Positions 40,301-64,000 of a DNA stretch of 64,000 bases are shown one piece after another. Below the pieces are notes generated by a model that had not been told where the DNA came from, did not search any database, and saw only the letters and a program-made list of their open reading frames with translations. How positions within the stretch are numbered: position 1 is the stretch's first letter; every line of letters starts with the position of its first letter. The position numbers and the translations under genes were made by a program. This DNA is from Amycolatopsis sp. WQ 127309 (GTDB taxonomy: Bacteria > Actinomycetota > Actinomycetes > Mycobacteriales > Pseudonocardiaceae), in assembly GCF_023023025.1 (NCBI RefSeq), contig NZ_CP095481.1, positions 8,321,001 through 8,385,000 of the forward strand, read 5' to 3'.

Positions 40301-43300
40301 AGCACCGGGTGCAGTGCGGCGGCGAGCAGTGCCGGGTGGAGCGCGAAGCCATCGGTGGACAGCGTCTCGGGCAGGGTGAGGTCGGCGTACAGCTCTGAGT
40401 CGCGGCGCCACAGGGCGGTCAGGGCGTCACCGTCGTAGCACCCGGTCAGGTCGACTGGTTCCGCGCCGGACGGCGGCCACTCGCCGGTCACGGCGGCGGG
40501 GGTGGCGACGCCCGTGCCGAGCCGGCCGGTGGCGTGTTTGGTCCAGGCCGCGCCGTCGGTGTCGGGCCGGGAGTGGACGCTGACCTCGCGCTTTCCGTCG
40601 TCGTCGGCCGCGCCGACGACGATCTGGACGCGCCGGACCTCGTTCTCCGGCAACGCGACCGGAGTGTCCACAGTGAACTCACGCAGGGTCGGGCAGCCGA
40701 CGTGGTCACCGGCGCGGATCGCCAGCTCGACCAGCGCGGCGGCCGGCAGGACCGTGGCACCGGCGACGACGTGGTCGGCCAGCCACGGGTGCAGCGATCG
40801 CGAGATCCGGCCGGTCAGCACCACGCCGCCGGTCTCGGGGGCTTCGACGACGGCGCCGAGCAGCGGGTGACCGGCCGCGGTGAGCCCGGCCGCCGACACG
40901 TCGGCGAGGCCGGTGCCGGCGGGCAGCCAGTACGTCCGCTCCTGGAACGCCGTGGCCGGCAGCCGTCGCAGCCGGCGTGGCCGCGGGGCGAGTGCGGCCC
41001 AGTCGACGTCACCGCCGCGAACGAACACCTCGGCCAGCGCGGTGAGTGCGGACGTCACCTCGGGCCGGTCCCGCCGGGTCAGCGGAACCGTCGCGGGCCC
41101 GCTCGGCAGGGCCGCGGCAAGCCCGCTGAGGACGCCGTCGGGGCCCAGCTCCAGCAGCACCGACCGCGGGCCGAGGGCGGCGACCGCGTCGGCGAACCGC
41201 ACCGGGCGGCGGACCTGCTCGACCCAGTAGTCCGGAGTGGACAGTGCGCCGGCACGGTCGCCGGTCACGGTGGAGGCGATCGGGATGACCGGCTCGGCGT
41301 AGGTCAGCCGCGTCGCGACCTCGCGGAAGTCGGCCAGCATCGGGTCCATCAGCGGCGAGTGGAACGCGTGGCTCACCGTCAGGGCCTTCGTGCGGACCCC
41401 GCGGGCGGCGAACTGCTCGGCGACGGCGTGCACGGCGTCGTACTCACCCGAGATCACCACGGATTCCGGACCGTTGACGGCGGCCAGCGCGACGCGGTCG
41501 CCCAGCAGCGGGACGACCTCGCTCTCGGGCGCGGCGATCGCGGTCATCGCGCCGCCGGCGGGCAGCGCCGACATCAGCCGGCCGCGGGCCGCGACCAGGG
41601 TCGCCGCGTCGGGCAGGGACAGCACGCCGGCGACGTGCGCGGCGGTCAGCTCACCCAGCGAGTGCCCGGCCACGATCTCGGGCCGCACACCCCAGGTTTC
41701 GACGAGCCGTGTCATCGCGACCTCGACCGCGAACAGCCCGGCCTGGGCGAACACCGTGTCGTCCAGCAAGGCCGCGAGGTCGCTGCCCGGCTCGGCGAAC
41801 ACGACGTCCCGCACCGGCGGCAGCCCGGCCAGGCCTCGGTCGAGTTCGGCACACACCGCGTCGAACGCCTCGGCGTACGCGGGGAACGCGGCGTACAGCT
41901 CCCGGCCCATCCCCGGCCGCTGGGCGCCCTGGCCGGTGAAGAGCACGGCGACACCGGGTGCGGCCGGGTCGGCCACACCCCGGATCACGCCAGTGCCGTC
42001 GAGGGTGCGGAGCCGTCCGGCTGCCTCTTCTACGTCGGTGGCGAGGACAACGGCGCGGTGTTCCCACACCGGGCGCGAGGCGACCAGCGAACCGGCGATG
42101 GCGCCGAGATCTGTGCGTCCGGTCAGATGGTCCGCGAGCCGCTCGGCCTGGTCGTTCAGACCGGTTTCCGATCGAGCGGACACCAGCAACGGCATCAGCC
42201 CGACGCTGGGCTCGTCGTCCACAGGGGATTCGGGAGGGGCTTCGAGGACGACGTGGGCGTTGGTGCCGGACACGCCGAACGCCGATACCGCCGCGCGGCG
42301 CGGCCGGGCGAGCGCGGGCCACGGCGTCGGCTCGGTCAGCAGCCGCACCTCGCCGGTCGTCCAGTCCACTTTGGACGACGGCGCGTCGACGTGCAGGGTC
42401 TTCGGCAGTATGCCGTGCTTCAGTGCCATGATCATCTTGATCACACCGGCGACCCCGGCCGCGGCCTGCGTGTGCCCGACGTTGGATTTCAGCGACCCCA
42501 GCCAGAGCGGGGTTTCCCGGTTCCGGCCGTAGGTGGCCAGCAGGGCCTGGGCTTCGATGGGGTCGCCCAGGACCGTGCCCGTGCCGTGGGCCTCCACGGC
42601 GTCGACGTCCGATGTGGACAGCCCGGCGTTGGCCAGCGCCTGCCGGATGACCCCCTGCTGGGCCCGGCCGCTGGGCGCGGTGAGGCCGTTGGACGCGCCG
42701 TCCTGGTTGACGGCGGTGCCCTTGACCACGGCGAGGATCTCGCGGCCTTCGCGGCGCGCGTCGGACAGCCGTTGCAGGACGACGACGCCGGCGCCTTCGG
42801 CCCAGCCCGTGCCGTCGGCGGCTTCGGCGAACGACTTGCAGCGGCCGTCGATGCTCAGCCCGCGCTGGCGCGAGAACCCGACGAACACGCCCGGGGTCGC
42901 CATCACCGTCACGCCGCCGGCCAGCGCCAGCGAGCACTCGCCCGAGCGCAGCGCCTGAGCGGCCAGGTGGATCGCGACCAGCGACGAGGAGCACGCCGTG
43001 TCCAGGGTGACCGACGGCCCTTCGAGGCCCAGCAGGTACGACACGCGCCCGGCCGCGACGCTCGACGCCGTCCCGGTGCCCAGCAGACCCTCGAGGCCCG
43101 GTTCGCGCGAGCCGACGCCGTAACCCTGGAAGTACAGGCCGCTGAAGACGCCGACCGGCTGTCCGCGCAGCGATCCCGGGTCGATGCCCGCGTACTCCAG
43201 CGCTTCCCACGACGTCGTCAGCAACAGGCGCTGCTGCGGGTCCATGGCGAGGGCTTCGCGCGGCGCGATCCCGAAGAACCCGGGGTCGAAGTCGCCCGCG

Positions 43301-46300
43301 TCGTGCAGGAAGCCGCCGGAGCGGGTGTAGGTCGTGCCCTCGACGTCGGCGTCCGGGTTGTAGAGCGCGTCGAGGTCCCAGCCGCGGTCGGCCGGGAAGC
43401 CCGAAATGGCGTCGCCGCCCGCTTCGAGGAGGTCCCAGAGCGATTCGGGGCTGTCGACGCCGCCGGGCAGGCGCAGACCGGCGCCGACGATGACGATCGG
43501 GTCGTCGGTGACCTCCACCGCGGCGACGGGGGCAGCGACCACGGTGTCCACGCCGAGGATTTCGGCGTGCAGGTGCTCGGCGAGCGCGGCTGGGTTCGGG
43601 TGGTCGAACACGACGGTCGCGGGCAGGGCGACGCCGGTCGCGGTGACCAGCCGGTCGCGCAGCTCGACGGCGGTCAGCGAGTCGAAGCCGACGTCACGGA
43701 AGGCGCGCGTCCGGCCGATGGCGTCCTCGCTGCCGAGGACAAGTGCGGCCTCCGCACGGACCAGCGTGGTGAGCTCAGCGTGCCGGGCGGCGGTGTCGAG
43801 GCCTTCGAGCCGGGCCCGCAGCCCACTGGTGACCGACCGATCGGCGGCGACGGCCGCTTCGGCGGCGTCGATGGCGTCCCGCGCATCGGGCAGCCCACGC
43901 AAGAACGGGCTCGGCCGGGCCGCGGTGAAGATCGGGGCGAAGCGGGGCCAGTCCATGGCCGCGACGACGACGGCCGCCCGGTCACCGCGCAGCACGCGGT
44001 GCAGCGCGGTCAGGGCCAGGTCGGGTTCCATGGTCAGCACCGCGCGCCGGCGCAGCCGTTCGGTGTCGGCGGCGGTGCCGACGACACCGGTCCCGGCCCA
44101 CGGCCCCCAGGCGACGGAGAGCGCGGGCTTGCCGCGGTCACGACGAGCCTCGGCGAGCGCGTCGAGATAAGCACTGGCGGCAGCGGGCGCGGACTGCCCG
44201 GCCGAGCCCCACACGCCGACGACGGAGGAGAACAGCACGAACGCGTCGAGCGGGTGGCCGTCGAGCAGCTCGTCGAGAATCGCCGCGCCCTCGACGCGGG
44301 CGGCCACGGCCTTGCTGAACCCAGCTACGTCGTGGTCGGCCAGCGCGGTCGCATCAGCGGCTGCCCCCGCGGCGTGGACGACCGCGTCGGGCGGATACTG
44401 GGCGATCACGGCGGCGACGGCGTCGCGATCGGTGACGTCGCAGGCCACGGTCGTGACACGGGTGCCGGCCAGGTCCGGCGCGGTGCCGGTCCTGCTGAGC
44501 AGCACGAGGTGCTCGGCCCCGGCGCGGGCGAGCCAGCGAGCCACGTGGCCGCCGAGCGCACCGGAGCCACCGGTGACCATGACGGTGCCGCGCGGCCGCC
44601 AGCCTTCGACTGTTGTGTCCTCACTGCGGGCCAGGCGACGGGCGAAGGTGCCGTTTGCACGGAGGGCGATCTGGTCTTCGCCGCCGTCCGCGGTCACCAG
44701 GGCGACCGCGCGGGCGGGCAGGTCACCGTCCACTTCGGACGGGAGGTCGAGCAGGCCGCCCCAGCGGCCCGGGTGTTCCAGCGCTGCCGCCCGGCCGAGG
44801 CCCCACAGCTGCGCCGCCCGCGGATCGGGCGCGGTGTCGGCGGGCCCGGTGCGCACGGCACCGCGGGTCACGCACCACATCCGCGCGCCGCCCCCGGCGT
44901 CGGCCAGGGCTTGCACGGCGACGACCAGCTGCTCCGCCCGTCGGGGCAGGCACACAACGCCATCGAGGGGCCCGGCTGCAGCGATCCGCGCGGCGAGCGT
45001 GGCGCGATCGAGGGAGAGTTCGACGACGACGCCGCCAACCGGCCCGCTCTCGGCGAGCGCGGCGCGGCCCGGCGAAGGGTCAGCCGCGGCACCACTGACG
45101 GGTCCAGCTTCGGCGATCCCTGCGGCGAATGCGGCGCGGTCCGGCGAGCGATCAGCCGCGGCACCACCGAGGCGCCCGGCGAGCTGGGTGCGGTCCGCCG
45201 AAAGATCGGCAGTCATCCCGGCGAAGGCTGCGGCCAGTGCGCCGTCGTCGTCGGGGTCGACCAGTACCAGCCGGCGACCGGTGGCGGGCCGGGTGGTGGG
45301 CTCGGTGATCTCGTCCCAGGTGACCTCGTAGGTCCAGTCTCGGACCGCGGAGTCGTCGCGGCGGGCCGCTCGCCAGCGGGACAGGACCGGGGGGACCGCT
45401 GCCAGTGCGGCCTGGTCGTCGGGGGCCAGTGCGGGGTCCAGTGCGGCTGCGTCGCCGGTTCGGGCGGCGCGCCAGAAGGCGGCTTCCTCGCCTTGGTCCG
45501 GTGTTGCCGTGGGTTCGGCCGTGAGCCAGAAGGGGCGGCGACGGAACGCCGTCGTGGGCAGGCGCACCGGGTGGGCCGGGCGGGGCACTATCGCGCCCCA
45601 CTCGACGACGGCGCCTCGGACGAACAGCTCGGCCAGAGCGGTCAAGGCGGTCGTGGGCTCGGGACGGTCGCGCCGGGTCAGGGCGACCGCGGGCGGTGCG
45701 TCCTCGACGGACTTCGCCATCGCGGTCAAGACGCCGTCCGGGCCGAGTTCCAGCAGTACCGAGACCGGGAGGTCACCGAAAGCCGAGAGAGCGTCGGCGA
45801 AGCGCACGGTTTCGCGCGCCTGGCTGGTCCAGTACTCGGGCGAGCAGAGGTCGGTGGAGAGGGCGCCGGTCACCGCGGAGACGACCGGGATGGCCGGGGA
45901 GCGGTAGGTGAGTGTTTCCGCCACTGCGCGGAACTCGTCGAGCATCGGGTCCATCAGTGCCGAGTGGAACGCGTGGCTCACCGTCAGCGCGCGGGTCCGG
46001 TGCCCGCGGGCCGAGAGGGCTTCCGCGGCGGCGTGCACGTCGTCCGCCGGGCCGGACAGCACCACGGCCGCCGGGCCGTTTACGGCGGCGATCTCTACCG
46101 GTCCGCTGTGCTCGGCCAGGACCTCGCGGACTTCGGCTTCCGCCGCGGTGACGGCGATCATCGCGCCGCCCGCGGGCAGCGCCGACATGAGCCGGCCGCG
46201 GGCGGCGACCAGCTTGGCGGCGTCGGCCGCCGACCACACCCCGGCGACGTACGCCGCGGTCAGCTCGCCCAGCGAGTGCCCGGACACCGAGCGCGGACGC

Positions 46301-48233
46301 ACGCCCCACGACTCGGCGAGGCCGTACATCGCCACCTCGACGGCGAACAGGGCGGCCTGCGTGTACGCCGTGTCGTCCAGCAGCCGGGCAAGGTCGGTGC
46401 CGGGCTCGGCGAACACCACGTCCCGCAACGGGACCGCCAGGTGCGGGTCAAGGTCGGCGCAAACGGCGTCGAATGCCGATGCGAACGCCGGGAACGTCTC
46501 GTACAGCTCGCGGCCCATCCCGGCGCGTTGCGCGCCCTGACCGGTGAACACGACGCCGACGCCGGCGGAGTCGGCCTCCCCGCACACGACACCCGGATGA
46601 GACTCACCCGCCGCCAAAGCGCGCAGGGCGGCAAGGGGGTCGGCGGCCACCACCACGGCGCGGTGTTCCCACAGCGCCCGCGACGACACCAGGGAACCGG
46701 CGACGGCCGCGAGGTCGTTCTGCGAGTCGAGTGCCGTCGCGAGACGGTCCGCCTGTGCGGCCAACGCCTGCGGTGAACGCGCCGAGAGCACCAGCGGCAC
46801 GATCGCCGGCGCAGACGACGTAGGCGCAGGGGACACAGAGGCCGCCTGCTCCAGGATGACGTGTGCGTTCGTCCCCGACACGCCGAACGACGACACTGCT
46901 GCCCGGCGTGGGCGGTCCAGTGCCGGCCACGGTGTCTCCTCGGTCAGCAGCCGCACCGCGCCGGCCGTCCAGTCCACTTGGGACGACGGTGCGTCGACGT
47001 GCAGCGTCTTCGGGAGGATGCCGTGCCGAAGAGCCAGGATCATCTTGATCACGCCCGCCACCCCGGCGGCGGCCTGCGCGTGGCCGATGTTGGACTTCAG
47101 GGAACCCAGCCACAGCGGGGTTTCCCGGTGCTGACCGTACGTGGCCAGCACAGCGTCGGCCTCGATCGGGTCACCGAGGGCGGTGCCCGTGCCGTGTGCC
47201 TCGACGGCGTCGACGTCCACTGTGGACAGTTTGGCCGCCGCGAGGGCCTCGCGGATCACCTCTTCCTGGGCGAGGCCGCTCGGGGCGGTCAGGCCGTTGG
47301 ACGCGCCGTCCTGGTTCACCGCGGTGGCCCGCACCACGGCCAGGACCTCACGTCCTTCGCGCAGCGCGTCGGACAAGCGTTCCAGCACGAGCACGCCGAC
47401 GCCCTCGGCCCAGCCGGTGCCGTCGGCGGCGTCGGCGAAGGACTTGCAGCGGCCGTCGGCGGCCAGGCCGCGCTGACGGGAGAACTCCAGGAACACCCCG
47501 GGCGTCGCCATCACCGTGGCGCCGCCGGCGAGCGCCAGCCGGCACTCCCCCGCGCGCAGCGACTGGCCCGCGAGGTGCATCGCGACCAGCGACGACGAGC
47601 ACGCCGTGTCGACGGTGACGGCCGGACCGCGCAGGCCCAGCACGTAGGAGACGCGGCCCGCCGCGACGCTGCCCGCGGATCCGGTGGCGAGCAGCCCTTC
47701 CAGCTCCACGGGCGCCGCACCGCCGCCGTAGCCCTGGTAGGACAGCCCGGTGAACACGCCCACGCGCTCGCCGCGCAACGCCGTCGGCGCGATGCCGGCG
47801 TACTCCAGCGCTTCCCACGACGTCTCCAGCAGCAGGCGCTGCTGCGGGTCCATGGCCAGCGCCTCGCGCGGGGAGATGCCGAAGAACTCCGGGTCGAACG
47901 CGGGCGCGTCGGCCAGGAACCCGCCGGAGCGCACGTAGGACTTGCCCGCCGCGTCCGGGTCCGGGTCGTAGATGCCGTCGAGGTCCCAGCCCCGGTCGGC
48001 CGGGAACGACGTGATCCCGTCGCCGCCGCGCCGGAGGAACGCCCACATCCCGGCGGGATCGGTCACCCCGCCCGGCAGCCGCACGCCGATGCCGACGACC
48101 GCGATCGGGTCGTCGGCCGCGTCGGCGGTCAGGGCGGCGTTGGCCTTCGTCAGCCGCGCGTTGTCGAGCAGCGCCTTCCGCAGCGCCTCGACGAGCTTGG
48201 CATCGGGCGTGCCCACGGGTCCTCCGGTGGTCA

Positions 48234-48234
<1 letters not shown>
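22354..48234 (-). CDS. Type I modular polyketide synthase PKS-B (five modules plus thioesterase)
   Basis: An 8626-residue cytosolic megasynthase. Order: N-terminal docking coiled coil ([20 protein letters not shown]), then B1 KS-AT-KR(inactive)-ACP, B2 KS-AT-DH(inactive)-KR-ACP, B3 KS-AT-DH-KR-ACP, B4 KS-AT-DH-KR-ACP, B5 KS-AT-DH-KR-ACP-TE. KS active-site cysteines are residues 212, 1748, 3423, 5122 and 6810, all in DTACSSS with both histidines kept. Start ATG 48234 overlaps the PKS-A stop by one base (TGATG), so the two are co-translated. The TE has Ser8473 in GMSSGG. Given the terminal TE, this is the last polyketide protein of the line and releases the chain, probably as a macrolactone. 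It reads through to the coupled NRPS gene. Confidence 0.95.
22360..23190 (-). other. PKS-B terminal thioesterase domain
   Basis: A type I thioesterase at the C-terminus after the last ACP. The nucleophile is Ser8473 in GMSSGG (22818-22816); the Asp is in VLVDTYVP and the His in LAGDHFSL, so the triad is complete. It should release the finished chain by lactonisation or hydrolysis. Confidence 0.9.
23250..28322 (-). other. PKS module B5: KS-AT(branched)-DH-KR-ACP
   Basis: KS about 28320-27045 (Cys codon 27807-27805). AT about 26740-25700 has RVDVVQP and GHSQGE, typical of methylmalonyl ATs, but the specificity motif at 26150-26168 reads F-A-A-H instead of Y-A-S-H, so the extender may be methylmalonyl or a larger unit. 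DH (about 25645-24860) keeps the HxxxGxxxxP His, HPALLDA and YGPAFRG and should be active. KR (about 24290-23700) has an LDD motif (B-type) and the catalytic Tyr, but the Asn four residues later is Ser8130. ACP Ser is in GFDSL. Expected output: an alpha-branched trans double bond next to the carboxyl. Confidence 0.8.
28350..33395 (-). other. PKS module B4: KS-AT(malonyl)-DH-KR-ACP
   Basis: KS Cys codon at 32871-32869. AT has GHSLGE and the HAFH malonyl motif. DH has H-V-V-G-G...P, HPALLDA and YGPVFQG, so it is active. KR has GGTGALG, LGD (the diagnostic third Asp kept, B-type) and NYSAAN. ACP reads GFDSM. Expected output: an unbranched double bond. Confidence 0.85.
33430..38490 (-). other. 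PKS module B3: KS-AT(malonyl)-DH-KR-ACP
   Basis: KS Cys codon at 37968-37966. AT has HAFH, malonyl-type. DH has H-A-I-G-G...P, HPALFDA and YGPAFQG, so it is active. KR has GGSGTLG, LDD (B-type) and SYAAAN. ACP reads GFDSL. Expected output: an unbranched double bond. Confidence 0.85.
38520..43515 (-). other. PKS module B2: KS-AT(malonyl)-inactive DH-KR-ACP
   Basis: KS Cys codon at 42993-42991. AT has HAFH, malonyl-type. The DH keeps its first histidine (H-V-V-A-G...LP), but the catalytic Asp of HPALLDA is Ala2638 (40323-40321), and the stretch that normally carries YGPxF is shortened by about 12 residues ([11 protein letters not shown]), so dehydration should not occur. KR has GGTGALG, LED (B-type Asp kept) and NYAAAN, active. 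Expected output: a beta-hydroxyl. Confidence 0.85.
43540..48120 (-). other. PKS module B1: KS-AT(malonyl)-inactive KR-ACP
   Basis: KS Cys codon at 47601-47599. AT has HAFH, malonyl-type. KR is of the A-type lineage (GVWGSAGQ), but the catalytic Tyr is Pro1350 (44187-44185) and the following Asn is Ser1354, so it should leave a beta-ketone. The KR structural subdomain also carries an unusual tandem repeat (44955-45218). ACP reads GFDSL. Confidence 0.87.
44955..45218 (-). repeat. Intragenic tandem repeat in the KR structural subdomain of module B1
   Basis: Four consecutive degenerate units of 18-24 residues share the pattern S-x-D/G-R-x-x-x-A...A-G-P-x-x-G. Related KRs have one such unit (in module A3, [17 protein letters not shown]). 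The units are visible in the DNA as repeated blocks (for example GGTCAGCCGCGGCACCA and ATCAGCCGCGGCACCA). Reading frame is preserved. Confidence 0.75.

Positions 48235-64000
<15,766 letters not shown>

Overview
The window is very GC-rich, uses actinobacterial start codons (GTG is common) and carries actinobacterial marker genes: rbpA with a SigR-type promoter, an Rpf-type resuscitation factor, and a split lnt/ppm pair. Together with the style of the type I polyketide synthase (PKS) and the GTGAGGGGCACC intergenic hairpins, this points to a member of the Pseudonocardiaceae, most likely Amycolatopsis or a close relative. That assignment is inferred. A near-perfect match to the actinobacterial dif site (2699-2726) suggests a circular chromosome and places the window at or next to the replication terminus.

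Layout. Positions 1-2709 hold the 3' part of a short-chain dehydrogenase, a DUF1345 membrane protein, and a divergent pair: an XRE-cupin regulator and a GNAT acetyltransferase whose stop codon lies inside dif. Positions 2727-5000 hold a second, perfectly symmetric dif-like site, a third Xer-like tyrosine recombinase, and about 750 bp of non-coding DNA packed with GGGCC-centred palindromes. Positions 5001-19390 are ordinary chromosomal genes: a Cys-cluster protein, a glycerophosphodiesterase, a secreted NucA/NucB-like protein, Rpf, an MFS transporter, thymidine kinase, RbpA, a NUDIX hydrolase, a DeoR regulator, a methyltransferase, the amidohydrolase-lnt-ppm operon and a KamA-type radical SAM aminomutase. 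Several small regulatory elements can be read: a SigR promoter, leaderless promoters, terminators and hairpin repeats.

Positions 19397-64000, all on the minus strand, are the 3' part of a large type I PKS cluster that continues beyond the right edge. Transcription runs from high to low coordinates. PKS-A (its 5' end is outside the window) shows the end of one module plus three complete modules and a C-terminal docking helix. PKS-B (8626 aa) starts with the matching docking helix and carries five modules and a thioesterase. An NRPS-like protein (condensation-like domain, Asn-coded adenylation domain, carrier protein) is translationally coupled behind it.

Reading motifs domain by domain gives this set: A1 malonyl, fully reducing; A2 methylmalonyl, DH destroyed by a deletion, KR active; A3 malonyl, A-type KR; B1 malonyl, KR dead (Tyr to Pro); B2 malonyl, DH dead (Asp to Ala), KR active; B3 and B4 malonyl, DH and KR active; B5 a branched extender (ambiguous AT), DH and KR, then TE. 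The predicted tail of the chain is CH2CH2, CHOH-CHMe, CHOH-CH2, C(=O)-CH2, CHOH-CH2, then a triene ending in an alpha-branched carboxyl. The role of the Asn module after a TE-terminated PKS is unclear and is the most interesting biosynthetic question here.
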